The position numbers and the translations under genes were made by a program. A model generated the notes under the pieces. The model was given only the letters and a program-made list of their open reading frames with translations, made no database searches and had not been told where the DNA came from. This document shows positions 17,217 through 26,198 of a DNA stretch of 64,000 nt, piece by piece. Source of the stretch: Brachybacterium phenoliresistens (GTDB taxonomy: Bacteria > Actinomycetota > Actinomycetes > Actinomycetales > Dermabacteraceae); NCBI RefSeq assembly GCF_000576425.1, contig NZ_KK069990.1:186001-250000 (forward strand), given 5' to 3'. The first letter of the stretch is position 1, and each line of letters opens with the position of its first letter.

Positions 17217-17288
17217 GCAGAGGCGACCGGGACCAGGCGGCCGGGACGGGATCGGGGGACGGGCGATCGGGCGACCGGTCGCCTCTGC
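17217..17288. repeat. 14-bp inverted repeat in the convergent tuf/stress-gene gap
   Basis: GCAGAGGCGACCGG (17217-17230) is perfectly inverted as CCGGTCGCCTCTGC (17275-17288), 44 bp apart. The spacer is G-rich, with GGGACGGG, GGGGGACGGG and CGATCGGGCGA. It lies between the tuf terminator and the minus-strand terminator. The rest of the 321-bp gap 17059-17379 holds no gene. Confidence 0.6.
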
Positions 17289-17297
17289 GCAGACGCA

Positions 17298-17334
17298 GAA
17301 GACGCCGTCCCGGGAGATCCGGAACGGCGTCTTC
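17298..17334 (-). terminator. terminator of the minus-strand stress-protein gene
   Basis: GAAGACGCCGT (17298-17308) and ACGGCGTCTTC (17324-17334) pair over 11 bases, with an inner CCGG/CCGG. It is 45 nt past the stop of the minus-strand gene and could act on both strands. Confidence 0.65.
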
Positions 17335-17379
17335 GGGTCCTGCGTGACCGCGGCCTGCGCGGCCCCGCGCGAGGGCGTC

Positions 17380-18324
17380 TCAGGAGCGGTGCTGGTCCTC
17401 GCTCTGCTCGGCAGCCGGGCGCGCGGGCTGTTCCGAGTCCTCGGAGGCGGACGGTCCAGGGGCGGAGTAGCCGTAGCTGCGGCCGCCGGAGGGCGCCGGG
17501 GGCGCGGGCGTCGCCGTCGGGGAGGCGGGCGGCATCGGCGCCGAGGGTCCGGGGGCCGCCGAGGAGGGCGCTCCCGGGGCGGGCGCCGGAGCGACAGGGG
17601 CGGACGGCGCGCTCTGGGCGGGGCGGCCGTAGCTGGGCCGCGGCGAGGACGGAGCGGCTGCGGGCGTCGCCGCCGGCGGCGCGGCCGGACGGCCGTAGGT
17701 GGGGCGATGGGGCGACGCCCCCGGACCCGTTCCCGTCCCGGGACCGCTGCCCGGAGCCGGGGGAGGCACGGACGCGGAGGGCGGGACCGGCGGGCTGCCG
17801 GGGGAGGACGTCTGGGGCCGGCGCGGCGGCGCCGCGGGGACGGCGGTGCCGTGGGCGGCGAGGATCTCCCGGGCGGTGCCGGCGTGGGTGTGCTCGACCA
17901 TCAGCTCGTACTGCATCGGGATGGTGGCGGTCATCGAGGTGAAGTCCCGCTTCCCGCCGCTGGCCGCATAGCCCACCGCCGACCACACGGTGAAGAAGAT
18001 GATGCCCATGATCACCGTGGTCAGCAGCATGACGAGCGGCTGTCCGGTGAGCAGGACGAACAGGAGGCCCATGAACAGTCCCATCCACAGACCCGACAGC
18101 ACCCCGTTGCGGATCGTGCGGCCCCAGGTCTTCCGGCCCGTCACGCGCTCGATGAGCTTGAGGTCCGTGCCCACGATCATGGTGTGCTGGACGGGGAACT
18201 CGGCATCGGCGAGGGTGTCCACCACGGTCTGCACCTCGGCGTAGGTGCTGTAGACGCCGAGCGAGCGGGGGTACTCGAGGTCGTACAGCCGCGCGGTCAG
18301 CGGGGAGGTCTGGGGATTGCTCAT
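17380..18324 (-). CDS. YflT-like general stress membrane protein with Pro/Ala-rich tail
   Basis: This 314-residue protein has an N-terminal domain of about 50 residues that I read as YflT-like (heat-induced stress protein family): VYSTYAEVQTVVDTLADAEF, HTMIVGTDLKLIERVTGRK. Two closely spaced membrane helices follow (about 75-125, rich in Gly and small residues). The last 160 residues are low-complexity Pro, Ala and Ser with repeats of SYGRPA, probably cytosolic and disordered. It sits alone on the minus strand, convergent with tuf and divergent from the sugar transporter. Its start has no ribosome binding site but a TACCCT box 7 nt upstream, so it is probably leaderless. Exact function unknown. 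Confidence 0.8.
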   Translation of the reverse strand: MSNPQTSPLTARLYDLEYPRSLGVYSTYAEVQTVVDTLADAEFPVQHTMIVGTDLKLIERVTGRKTWGRTIRNGVLSGLWMGLFMGLLFVLLTGQPLVMLLTTVIMGIIFFTVWSAVGYAASGGKRDFTSMTATIPMQYELMVEHTHAGTAREILAAHGTAVPAAPPRRPQTSSPGSPPVPPSASVPPPAPGSGPGTGTGPGASPHRPTYGRPAAPPAATPAAAPSSPRPSYGRPAQSAPSAPVAPAPAPGAPSSAAPGPSAPMPPASPTATPAPPAPSGGRSYGYSAPGPSASEDSEQPARPAAEQSEDQHRS

Positions 18325-18331
18325 GGGCCTC

Positions 18332-18337
18332 AGGGTA
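18332..18337 (-). promoter_or_regulatory. leaderless -10 box of the stress-protein gene
   Basis: On the minus strand TACCCT (18337 to 18332) is followed by seven bases and then the ATG at 18324. The same TACCCT-7-start arrangement precedes the TetR gene at 48135. No clear -35. Confidence 0.4.
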
Positions 18338-18576
18338 GATCAGCAGGCCGCATGTCTTCCGGCAGTCTCCTGGGCAGTGCGTGCATGGGCAGGGCCCGGT
18401 CCTCGCACCGGAGGCCGGCGGAATGTCGTATTGTGACCGAAAGGTGGCCGATGCGAGCACATACAGTCACCAGGCGGGGGTACGCTGGGCCGACGGCGCG
18501 GTCACGGGGTGCTCACGAGGTGCTTGCGGTCCCGCCCCGTCCCGGAGGATCCGGTTCAACGACGAAAGCAGGAGCC

Positions 18577-20022
18577 ATGGAACACGCACACGATGACGCC
18601 CTCCTCACCCCGGCAGACCGTCTGGCGCTGTCGCGACGCCGGTTCATGACCGCCGCGAGCGCGACGGCCGGGGTCGCCGCGCTCTCCGCCTGCGCGGGCG
18701 GCGGAGGCGGCGGCGCCCCTGACGCGCCTGCCGACGGCGGCGGGGAGAAGAGCGACGGCAATCCCTTCGGCGTGGCCGAGGGATCCACGGTCGACGTGGT
18801 CATCTTCGACGGCGGGTACGGCGACGAGTACGCGATCGCGGCCGGCAAGGCCATGGAGGAGCTCCATCCCGGGGTGACGGTCGAGGTCAACTCCACCGTC
18901 AACATCGGGCCGGAGCTGCAGCCGCGCTTCGTCGGGGGCACCCCGCCGGATGTCTTCGACAACTCCGGCGCGCAGAGCATGGACACCGAGGCCCTCATCA
19001 GCGAGGGGCAGCTGGCCGAGCTCGACGCGCTGCTCGAGGCGCCCAGCATCGACGGCGGCACCGTGGGGGAGAGCCTGCTGCCCGGCGCCACGGATCCGGG
19101 GACGTACTCGGGGTCCTTCCTGGCCATGAACTACGTGTACACCGTCTACGCCCTCTGGTACTCCCAGAAGCAGTTCGACGACAACGGGTGGAGCGTCCCC
19201 ACCACCTGGGACGAGCTGATGGCGCTCGGCGAGACCGTGAAGGCGGCCGGCAGCCACCTGTTCTCCTACGGCGGGCAGAACGCCTCGACGTACTACCAGG
19301 AGCTCGCGCTGTCGATGGCCGTCAAGCAGGGCGGCGTGGAGGTGGCCAAGAACATCGACCGCCTCGAGCCGGACGCCTTCGCGCAGGATGCCGTGGTGCA
19401 GGCCTACGCCGCTCTCGAGGAGGCGGTGAAGGCCGGGTTCTTCGTGCCCGGCGGGGCCGGCGTCAAGCACACGCAGGCGCAGACGGACTGGGTCACCGGC
19501 AAGTCGGTCATGTACCCCTCCGGATCGTGGATCGAGAACGAGCAGCGGGACGTCACGCCGGAGGACTATGCGCTCACCGGCGCGCCCGTCCCGCTCCTGG
19601 GCGAGGGGGCCGCGCTGCCCCTGGCCGCGATCCACGGCACGGCGGGGGAGCCCTTCATGGTGCCGTCCCAGGGGAAGAACGCCGCGGGCGGGCTCGAGTT
19701 CCTGCGCGTCATGCTCTCCCAGGAGCAGGCCACCCAGTTCACCGCGCTCACCGGCTCGCCGACCGTGGTCCAGGGCGCCGCCCCGGATCCGGCGGACGCC
19801 TCCACGGCGCTCACCTCGACGCTGGCGATGATCGAGGCCGCGGGTGCCGACACGTTCAACTACAACTTCTCGGAGTGGTACGGGCTCGGCGCGGACAACG
19901 TGACCCTGTGGACCGAGTTCCTGGACGGGAGGACCACGGCCGATCAGCTCCGCGAGAAGCAGCAGGCGCTGATCGACGCCGTCCGCGAGGACGACACCGT
20001 CACGAAGTTCGACGTCCCGTGA
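18577..20022 (+). CDS. Tat-exported sugar-binding lipoprotein of an ABC importer
   Basis: This 481-residue extracellular solute-binding protein (family 1) captures a carbohydrate for the two permeases encoded next. The signal peptide has a twin-arginine motif SRRRFMTAA (Arg20-22) and a lipobox LSAC with Cys39, giving a Tat-exported lipoprotein. The mature part shows family features: VDVVIFDGGYGDEYAIAAGKAMEELHPG, PPDVFDNSGAQ, and WDELMALGETVKAAG. ATG 18577 has AGGAG only two bases upstream, which is unusually close. The stop overlaps the first permease start by 3 nt (GTGA). Its 252-bp upstream region is divergent from the stress gene; TACGCT at 18481 is a possible -10. The sugar is unknown; N-acetylglucosamine/chitobiose-type carriers are one possibility. 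Confidence 0.9.
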   Translation: MEHAHDDALLTPADRLALSRRRFMTAASATAGVAALSACAGGGGGGAPDAPADGGGEKSDGNPFGVAEGSTVDVVIFDGGYGDEYAIAAGKAMEELHPGVTVEVNSTVNIGPELQPRFVGGTPPDVFDNSGAQSMDTEALISEGQLAELDALLEAPSIDGGTVGESLLPGATDPGTYSGSFLAMNYVYTVYALWYSQKQFDDNGWSVPTTWDELMALGETVKAAGSHLFSYGGQNASTYYQELALSMAVKQGGVEVAKNIDRLEPDAFAQDAVVQAYAALEEAVKAGFFVPGGAGVKHTQAQTDWVTGKSVMYPSGSWIENEQRDVTPEDYALTGAPVPLLGEGAALPLAAIHGTAGEPFMVPSQGKNAAGGLEFLRVMLSQEQATQFTALTGSPTVVQGAAPDPADASTALTSTLAMIEAAGADTFNYNFSEWYGLGADNVTLWTEFLDGRTTADQLREKQQALIDAVREDDTVTKFDVP

Positions 20023-21002
20023 CGGCCGTCCCCACCAGCGGCGCACCGGCCGATGCCCGCGCGGGGGCGCCCCGGCGCCCCCGCGGGGCGGGCCGTCGGC
20101 TGACACCCGGCAGGGTCCTCTTCTTCGCCCTGTTCCTGGGGCTCCCCCTGCTCGTCTACGTGGTGTTCGTGGTGAGCCCCTTCGCGCAGGCCATCTACTA
20201 CTCCTTCACGGACTGGCGCGGAGTCTCCTCGCACCAGGAGTTCATCGGCCTGGGGAACTATCGGGCCCTGCTCGAGGACCGCACGTTCCATCTGGCGCTG
20301 CGCAACAACCTCGTCCTGATGATCGTGCTGCCGGTCGTGGTCATCTCCCTCGGGTTCGCTCTGGCGACCCTCGTGACCATCGGCGGCAGCTCGCGCGGGG
20401 AGATCCGCGGGATCCGCGGCGCGAACATCTACCGGGTGATCAGCTTCTTCCCGTACGTGATCCCCTCGGTGGTCATCGGCATCCTGTTCGCCTTCATCTA
20501 CGCACCGGGCGGCGGCCTGCTCAACGGCCTGCTGGGCCTGGTGGGCATCGAGTCGCAGATCGCCTGGCTGGGCGACCCCCGCTTCGCCATGGCGGCCGTG
20601 GTGCTCGCCGTCGTCTGGAACATGGTCGGCTTCTACATGGTGCTGTTCGTCGCGGCGATCAAGGCGGTCCCCTCCGAGGTGATCGAGGCCGCGCGACTGG
20701 ACGGCGCGGGCCGCCTGCGCCTGGCGGTGCAGGTGGTGCTGCCGATCATCAAGGACAACGTCTCCACCGCGATGACCTACATGGGGATCATGGCGCTGGA
20801 CATGTTCGTGTTCATCAACGTCATGACCCCCGGCGGCGGCACGTCCAAGAGCACCGAGGTCGTGGCCCGCTACCTGTACGAGACCGCGTTCCAGAAGTCC
20901 GATTTCGGGCGGGCCTCCGCCATGGGCGTCGTGCTCGCGGTGATCACCCTGATGATGGCGATCCTCGTCCAGGTCGTCACCCGGAAGAAGGAGGACGCAT
21001 GA
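20019..21002 (+). CDS. sugar ABC transporter permease, MalF-like
   Basis: This is the first membrane subunit of the importer, 327 residues from GTG 20019, whose TGA-overlapping start couples it to the binding-protein gene. Six membrane helices are visible after a Pro/Arg-rich N-terminal tail. The cytoplasmic EAA loop that docks the ATPase is clear: VPSEVIEAARLDGAGRLRL. It belongs to the MalF/UgpA class (binding-protein-dependent transport inner membrane component). It overlaps the next permease by 4 nt (ATGA). No ATPase gene is in this operon, so a shared MsmK-type ATPase elsewhere probably powers it. Confidence 0.93.
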   Translation: MTAVPTSGAPADARAGAPRRPRGAGRRLTPGRVLFFALFLGLPLLVYVVFVVSPFAQAIYYSFTDWRGVSSHQEFIGLGNYRALLEDRTFHLALRNNLVLMIVLPVVVISLGFALATLVTIGGSSRGEIRGIRGANIYRVISFFPYVIPSVVIGILFAFIYAPGGGLLNGLLGLVGIESQIAWLGDPRFAMAAVVLAVVWNMVGFYMVLFVAAIKAVPSEVIEAARLDGAGRLRLAVQVVLPIIKDNVSTAMTYMGIMALDMFVFINVMTPGGGTSKSTEVVARYLYETAFQKSDFGRASAMGVVLAVITLMMAILVQVVTRKKEDA

Positions 21003-21946
21003 GCGCCGTCTCCCGTGACGGGGCCACGGGTCCCCGTGCCGCATCGGACCTCCGCGGCGAGCAGGATCCCCGCGCCGTGCCGGAGGGGCCGAGCCCGTCC
21101 CGGGGCGCGACCGTGCCGGCCTCGGACCGCATCTTCGCCGGCGTCAGCCACGGGGTCCTGGTGATCTGGGCGCTGATCGTCGTCCTGCCCCTGCTGTGGA
21201 CCGTGATCAGCTCCTTCAAGGACTCCCTGGGCATCCTCGCCGATCCCTTCGCCCTGCCGACCACCTGGCATGTCGAGAACTTCGCGCGGGCGTGGACGAC
21301 GGCCGGCATCGGCGGGTACTTCCTGAACACGGTGATCGTCGTGGGCGGCGCGCTGGTGCTGGTCATGCTGCTGGGCGCGATGTGCGCCTACGTGCTGGCG
21401 CGGTTCTCGTTCCCGGGGCGCAGCATCATCTACTTCGCCCTGGTGGCGGGGCTGACCTTCCCGCTGTTCCTCGCGATCGTGCCGCTGTTCTTCATCCTGC
21501 AGTCGATGTCCCTGCTGGGGACGTACACGGGGCTGATCCTCAGCTACGTGGCGTTCGCGCTGCCGTTCACGGTGTTCTTCCTGTTCGCGTTCTTCCGCCA
21601 GCTCCCGGACGAGATCGGGGAGGCCGCGGCCATCGACGGCGCGGGGGACTTCCGCACCTTCTTCCAGATCATGCTGCCGATGGCGAAGCCCGGCATGGTC
21701 TCGGTCGCGATCTTCAACTTCCTGGGCTTGTGGAACCAGTACCTGATCCCGGTCGTGCTGAACACCGACAAGGACAAGTACGTCCTCGCGCAGGGACTGG
21801 CCAACATGCAGGCCCAGCAGGGCTACCAGACGGACTGGTCGGGGATGTTCGCCTCGGTGACCATCACGATCATCCCCGTGCTCATCGTCTACGTGATCTT
21901 CCAGCGTCAGCTGCAGGGCGGCGTCGGGCCGAGCACGAGCAAGTGA
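20999..21946 (+). CDS. sugar ABC transporter permease, MalG-like
   Basis: This second membrane subunit is 315 residues, starting at ATG 20999 within the stop of the previous gene. About 40 polar N-terminal residues precede six membrane helices. The EAA loop is LPDEIGEAAAIDGAGDFRT, and the C-terminus (YVIFQRQLQGGVG) matches MalG/UgpE-type permeases. With its partner it forms the translocation pore. It is the last gene of the operon, followed at once by a terminator. Confidence 0.93.
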   Translation: MSAVSRDGATGPRAASDLRGEQDPRAVPEGPSPSRGATVPASDRIFAGVSHGVLVIWALIVVLPLLWTVISSFKDSLGILADPFALPTTWHVENFARAWTTAGIGGYFLNTVIVVGGALVLVMLLGAMCAYVLARFSFPGRSIIYFALVAGLTFPLFLAIVPLFFILQSMSLLGTYTGLILSYVAFALPFTVFFLFAFFRQLPDEIGEAAAIDGAGDFRTFFQIMLPMAKPGMVSVAIFNFLGLWNQYLIPVVLNTDKDKYVLAQGLANMQAQQGYQTDWSGMFASVTITIIPVLIVYVIFQRQLQGGVGPSTSK

Positions 21947-21953
21947 GCCCCCG

Positions 21954-21985
21954 CCCCGGCCCCCGCGTCACCACGGGGGCCGGGG
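21954..21985 (+). terminator. terminator of the sugar-import operon
   Basis: CCCCGGCCCCCG (21954-21965) pairs perfectly with CGGGGGCCGGGG (21974-21985) around eight bases. It starts 8 nt after the stop. Confidence 0.75.
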
Positions 21986-22027
21986 TGTGATCCGCGTCGG
22001 TGTGAGCCGGTGCACGAGCCCTCGACC

Positions 22028-22056
22028 TTGGAATGCGCCCAGGTCTCTGGCAGACT
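22028..22056 (+). promoter_or_regulatory. promoter of the S10 operon
   Basis: TTGGAA (22028-22033), 17 nt, CAGACT (22051-22056), then GG. The -10 with its downstream bases (CAGACTGGAC) closely copies that of rpsL (TAGACTGGTC). Transcription near 22063 gives a leader of about 260 nt. Confidence 0.6.
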
Positions 22057-22324
22057 GGACGAGTTGTCTGTGCGGGCCGACATGCCCGGTTCCGTTCTCC
22101 ACGCCTCGCGGCGCGGCGAATGATCACCGGATGAGGCCCAGCCCCAGGACGCGAACGGCGCCCCCGCGTCGAATGCGCGTCGTCATGAGGGAGATCAGCA
22201 CAGCCGCAGCCGATCCTCGGCGGCTCCGCCATGGGCTTCATCGCCCCGGCGAGGCCGACACGCCCGTCCTCGGGTACCGGGAGGGAGCTGCGCGAATGTC
22301 CAGACGAGAGAGAGACAGGACGCC
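22057..22324 (+). other. long leader of the S10 operon
   Basis: About 260 nt lie before rpsJ with no supported gene. In other bacteria L4 represses its own S10 operon through such a leader; whether this leader does so cannot be told by eye. The tail GAGAGAGACAGGACGCC precedes the rpsJ ATG. Confidence 0.4.
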
Positions 22325-22633
22325 ATGGCGGGACAGAAGATCCGCATTCGGCTCAAGTCGTACGACCACGAGGTGATCGACAGTTCGGCGCGCAAGATCG
22401 TCGACACGGTCAGCAGCGCCGGCGCGACGGTTGTGGGCCCGGTGCCGCTGCCGACCGAGAAGAACGTCTTCGTGGTCATCCGGTCGCCGCACAAGTACAA
22501 GGACTCCCGTGAGCACTTCGAGATGCGCACGCACAAGCGACTGATCGACATCGTCGATCCCACGCCCAAGGCCGTGGACTCGCTGATGCGCCTCGATCTG
22601 CCGGCGGACGTCAACATCGAGATCAAGCTCTGA
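22325..22633 (+). CDS. rpsJ: 30S ribosomal protein S10
   Basis: S10 (NusE), 102 residues, sits in the 30S head and also works in transcription antitermination with NusB. The start ATG 22325 gives [19 protein letters not shown], the canonical N-terminus. The ribosome-anchored loop [20 protein letters not shown] is intact. It leads the S10 operon: rpsJ, rplC, rplD, rplW, rplB, rpsS, rplV, rpsC, rplP, rpmC, rpsQ. Confidence 0.99.
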   Translation: MAGQKIRIRLKSYDHEVIDSSARKIVDTVSSAGATVVGPVPLPTEKNVFVVIRSPHKYKDSREHFEMRTHKRLIDIVDPTPKAVDSLMRLDLPADVNIEIKL

Positions 22634-22644
22634 GGTAGGTCGAG

Positions 22645-23325
22645 ATGAGCAACGAACTGACAGGCCAGCGCGCCCGCGCCGTCGCCGGCGTCCTGGGCAC
22701 GAAGCTCGGGATGACCCAGGTGTGGGACGAGAACGGCAAGCTCGTCCCCGTGACCGTCGTCCAGACGGGCTCGAACGTCGTGACCCAGGTCCGCTCCGTC
22801 GAGACCGACGGCTACGACGCCATCCAGATCGCCTTCGGGCAGATCGACCCCCGCAAGGTGACCAAGCCGCTGAAGGGCCACTTCGAGAAGGCCGGCGTGA
22901 CCCCGCGCCGTCACCTCGCCGAGCTGCGCACCCTCGACGCCGCCGAGTACACCGTCGGCCAGGAGATCGATGCGTCGGTCTTCGCCGCCGGCCAGAAGGT
23001 CGACGTCGTCGGCACCACCAAGGGCAAGGGCACCGCCGGTGTCATGAAGCGTCACGGCTTCTCGGGCGTCGGCGCCTCCCACGGTGCGCACCGCAACCAC
23101 CGCAAGGCCGGTTCGATCGGCGGCGCCTCCACCCCCGGACGCGTGTTCAAGGGCCTGCGCATGGCCGGCCGCATGGGCAACGTCCGCACCAGTGTCCAGA
23201 ACCTGACCGTCCACGCGGTCGACGTCGAGAAGGGCCTCGTGCTCGTCAAGGGTGCCGTCCCCGGCCCCAAGGGCGGTCTCGTGCTGGTCCGCTCGGCTGC
23301 CAAGAGCCCCGTGAAGGAGGCCTGA
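22645..23325 (+). CDS. rplC: 50S ribosomal protein L3
   Basis: L3, 226 residues, initiates 50S assembly and reaches the peptidyl transferase centre. ATG 22645 follows AGGTAGG. The core reads [16 protein letters not shown] and [17 protein letters not shown]; the loop to the catalytic centre ([21 protein letters not shown]) is ordinary, without known pleuromutilin-resistance changes that I recognise. It is 11 nt after rpsJ and 5 nt before rplD. Confidence 0.99.
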   Translation: MSNELTGQRARAVAGVLGTKLGMTQVWDENGKLVPVTVVQTGSNVVTQVRSVETDGYDAIQIAFGQIDPRKVTKPLKGHFEKAGVTPRRHLAELRTLDAAEYTVGQEIDASVFAAGQKVDVVGTTKGKGTAGVMKRHGFSGVGASHGAHRNHRKAGSIGGASTPGRVFKGLRMAGRMGNVRTSVQNLTVHAVDVEKGLVLVKGAVPGPKGGLVLVRSAAKSPVKEA

Positions 23326-23330
23326 GACCG

Positions 23331-24302
23331 ATGGCAGAGAATCTGACCATTGACGTGCTCTCGCCGGCCGGTGAGAAGTCCGGCACGGCCGAGCTGCCCG
23401 CGTCGATCTTCGACGTGCAGACCAACATCCCGCTGATCCACCAGGTCGTCGTCGCCCAGCAGGCCGCTGCCCGCCAGGGCACGCACAAGGCGAAGAACCG
23501 TGGCGAGGTCTCCGGCGGCGGTCGCAAGCCCTACAAGCAGAAGGGCACCGGTCGCGCCCGCCAGGGCTCGACCCGCGCTCCGCAGTTCGCCGGCGGTGGC
23601 GTCGTGCACGGCCCGGTGCCGCGCGACTACTCCCAGCGCACCCCGAAGAAGATGAAGGCCGCCGCGCTGCGCGGTGCCCTCTCGGATCGGGCCCGCAACG
23701 GCCGCGTGCACGTCGTGTCCGCCCTCCTCGAGGGTGACGCCCCGTCCACCAAGGCCGCGCTGAAGACCCTGGCCGCCGTCTCCGACCGCAAGCACCTGCT
23801 GGTGGTCGTGCGTCGTGACGACGAGCTCGGTGCGCTCAGCTCGCGCAACCTGCCCACCGCGCACGTCCTGTACGCCGATCAGCTGAACACCTACGACGTC
23901 ATGCTCTCCGACGACGTCGTGTTCACCTCCGGCGCGCTCGAGGACTTCGTGGCCCAGGCCACCCTGTCCCTGCCCACCTTCGGCACCGCGAAGGCTGCTC
24001 CGGCCGCCGCCCCGGCCGCCGAGGCCGCCCCCGCCGCGCAGGCGGCTCCCGCCGCCGAGGCCGCTCCGGCCGCTGCGGTCGAGGGTCCCTTCGGTGAGGG
24101 CTCCGCGTCCCCGCTGGCCGATGGCTCCGCCCCCGAGGGCTTCACCATCAAGGGCAACAAGGACTCGAAGAAGTACCACACCCAGGATTCCCCGTGGTAC
24201 GGCCGCACCAAGGCCGAGGTCTGGTTCGCGACCCCGGAGGCCGCTGAGGCCGCCGGTTTCGTGCCCGCCGTCCGGGCATCCGCTGAGGAGGATTCGAAGT
24301 GA
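23331..24302 (+). CDS. rplD: 50S ribosomal protein L4 with a C-terminal extra domain
   Basis: This protein is 323 residues, about 110 longer than normal L4. ATG 23331 gives [18 protein letters not shown]. Residues 1-215 are L4, including the tunnel loop with [18 protein letters not shown]. After [10 protein letters not shown] comes an Ala/Pro/Glu-rich linker (about 216-255), then a compact segment (about 270-315) reading [18 protein letters not shown] and [18 protein letters not shown]. That pattern matches what I know as the sunset domain, a small module seen in other actinobacterial proteins. It should protrude from the ribosome surface. Its stop overlaps the rplW GTG. Confidence 0.97.
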   Translation: MAENLTIDVLSPAGEKSGTAELPASIFDVQTNIPLIHQVVVAQQAAARQGTHKAKNRGEVSGGGRKPYKQKGTGRARQGSTRAPQFAGGGVVHGPVPRDYSQRTPKKMKAAALRGALSDRARNGRVHVVSALLEGDAPSTKAALKTLAAVSDRKHLLVVVRRDDELGALSSRNLPTAHVLYADQLNTYDVMLSDDVVFTSGALEDFVAQATLSLPTFGTAKAAPAAAPAAEAAPAAQAAPAAEAAPAAAVEGPFGEGSASPLADGSAPEGFTIKGNKDSKKYHTQDSPWYGRTKAEVWFATPEAAEAAGFVPAVRASAEEDSK

Positions 24303-24601
24303 CCTCGCTGAACAAGGACCCGCGCGACATCCTGCTCGCCCCGGTCGTCTCTGAGAAGAGCTACGGGCTGATGGACGAGGGCAAGTACACCTTCCTGGTG
24401 GACCCGCGCGCCAACAAGACCGAGATCAAGATCGCCGTCGAGAAGATCTTCGACGTCAAGGTGGCCTCGGTGAACACGATCAACCGCCAGGGCAAGACGC
24501 GCCGCACGCGCTTCGGGATGGGCAAGCGCAAGGACACCAAGCGCGCCATCGTGACCCTGACCGACGGAACCATCGACATCTTCGGAGGATCGGTCGCCTG
24601 A
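24299..24601 (+). CDS. rplW: 50S ribosomal protein L23
   Basis: L23, 100 residues, lies at the tunnel exit and docks trigger factor and SRP. The GTG at 24299 shares GTGA with the rplD stop. [25 protein letters not shown] and the [18 protein letters not shown] loop are typical. Length normal. Confidence 0.98.
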   Translation: MTSLNKDPRDILLAPVVSEKSYGLMDEGKYTFLVDPRANKTEIKIAVEKIFDVKVASVNTINRQGKTRRTRFGMGKRKDTKRAIVTLTDGTIDIFGGSVA

Positions 24602-24648
24602 GGCGACTGATCACCGAAGAGCCGTAGAGAGTCTGAGGGAAACCCACC

Positions 24649-25485
24649 ATGGGAATTCGTAAGCACAAGCCGACTACGCCGGGCCGTCGCGGCTCGAGCG
24701 TCGCCGACTTCGTCGAGATCACCCGTTCCACGCCGGAGAAGTCGCTGGTGCGCCCCCTGTCGAAGTCGGGCGGCCGCAACAACAACGGCCGTGTGACCTC
24801 CCGTCATCGCGGCGGTGGCCACAAGCGCGCGTACCGCGTGATCGACTTCCGTCGTCACGACAAGGACGGCGTGAACGCCAAGGTCGCGCACATCGAGTAC
24901 GACCCGAACCGCACCGCGCGCATCGCGCTGCTGCACTACGCGGACGGCGAGAAGCGCTACATCCTCGCGCCGGCGAAGCTGCGTCAGGGCGACTGGATCG
25001 AGAACGGCCCCGAGGCCGACATCAAGCCCGGCAACAACCTGCCCCTGCGGAACATCCCGCTGGGTACGGTCATCCACGCGATCGAGCTCCGCCCCGGCGG
25101 CGGCGCGAAGATCGCCCGTTCCGCCGGCGCCTCCGTGCAGCTGGTCGCCAAGGAGGGCCGCTTCGCGCAGCTGCGCATGCCCTCCGGCGAGATCCGCAAC
25201 GTGGACGCCCGCTGCCGCGCCACCATCGGCGAGGTCGGCAACGCCGAGCAGTCGAACATCAACTGGGGCAAGGCCGGCCGCATGCGCTGGAAGGGCAAGC
25301 GCCCGCACGTCCGCGGTGTCGTGATGAACCCGGTCGACCACCCGCACGGTGGTGGCGAGGGTCGCACCTCCGGTGGTCGTCACCCCGTGTCGCCCTGGGG
25401 CCAGCCGGAGGGCCGCACGCGCCGTCCGGGCAAGGAAAGCGACAAGCTCATCGTGCGCCGTCGTCGCACGGGCAAGAAGCGCTGA
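24649..25485 (+). CDS. rplB: 50S ribosomal protein L2
   Basis: L2, 278 residues, binds 23S rRNA near the peptidyl transferase centre and bridges to the 30S subunit. ATG 24649 gives [17 protein letters not shown]. The conserved C-terminal block [18 protein letters not shown] contains the functionally important His. Length and order normal. The 47-nt gap after rplW has no structure of note. Confidence 0.99.
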   Translation: MGIRKHKPTTPGRRGSSVADFVEITRSTPEKSLVRPLSKSGGRNNNGRVTSRHRGGGHKRAYRVIDFRRHDKDGVNAKVAHIEYDPNRTARIALLHYADGEKRYILAPAKLRQGDWIENGPEADIKPGNNLPLRNIPLGTVIHAIELRPGGGAKIARSAGASVQLVAKEGRFAQLRMPSGEIRNVDARCRATIGEVGNAEQSNINWGKAGRMRWKGKRPHVRGVVMNPVDHPHGGGEGRTSGGRHPVSPWGQPEGRTRRPGKESDKLIVRRRRTGKKR

Positions 25486-25500
25486 TAGGGAGTCAGAAAC

Positions 25501-25782
25501 ATGCCACGCAGCATTTCCAAGGGCCCGTTCGTCGACGACCACCTTCAGAAGAAGGTGGACGTGCAGAACGAGAAGGGCACCAAGAACGTCATCAAGACCT
25601 GGTCGCGCCGTTCGGTCATCACCCCGGACTTCCTCGGCCACACCTTCGCAGTGCATGACGGTCGCAAGCACGTCACGGTGTTCGTCACCGAGTCGATGGT
25701 CGGCCACAAGCTCGGCGAGTTCGCCCCGACGCGGACTTTCAAGGGCCACGAGAAGGACGACAAGAAGGGCCGTCGTCGCTGA
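25501..25782 (+). CDS. rpsS: 30S ribosomal protein S19
   Basis: S19, 93 residues, belongs to the 30S head and contacts S13 and the A-site t[22 protein letters not shown] and the [23 protein letters not shown] core are canonical. Confidence 0.99.
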   Translation: MPRSISKGPFVDDHLQKKVDVQNEKGTKNVIKTWSRRSVITPDFLGHTFAVHDGRKHVTVFVTESMVGHKLGEFAPTRTFKGHEKDDKKGRRR

Positions 25783-25834
25783 CCCCGGTCAGCAGCGACT
25801 GCACTTCTCGAACTCGAAGAGAAAGCAGGAAGCA

Positions 25835-26188
25835 ATGGAAGCCAAGGCGCAGGTGCGGTATCTCCGCATGACGCCCATGAAGGCCCGGCGCGTTGTCGAC
25901 CTGATTCGTGGCAAGAGCACGGCCGAGGCCCTGGACACCCTGCGGTTCGCACCGCAGGCCGCCAGCGAGCCCGTCCTCAAGCTCGTCCAGTCCGCGATCG
26001 CCAACGCCCGTGTGAAGGCCGATCAGGCGGGGGAGCGGTTCGACGAGCGCGAGCTCGTCGTCTCCGCCGCGTACGTCGATGAGGGTCCGACCATGAAGCG
26101 GTTCCAGCCGCGTGCTCAGGGTCGTGCCTTCCAGATCAAGAAGCGCACCAGCCACGTCACCGTGGTGGTCGCTCCCGCGAACAAGTAA
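25835..26188 (+). CDS. rplV: 50S ribosomal protein L22
   Basis: L22, 117 residues, lines the exit tunnel at the macrolide-sensitive constriction. ATG 25835 (AGCAGGA upstream) gives [21 protein letters not shown]. The long hairpin is intact: [29 protein letters not shown], whose tip shows no deletion of the kind linked to macrolide resistance. An upstream in-frame extension in the rpsS region is not real. Confidence 0.98.
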   Translation: MEAKAQVRYLRMTPMKARRVVDLIRGKSTAEALDTLRFAPQAASEPVLKLVQSAIANARVKADQAGERFDERELVVSAAYVDEGPTMKRFQPRAQGRAFQIKKRTSHVTVVVAPANK

Positions 26189-26198
26189 GGAGTCCCGA

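Noticed and set aside
17104-18576. N-terminal extension of the sugar-binding lipoprotein
   Set aside because: It is antisense to the stress-protein gene; the Tat signal peptide begins at 18577.
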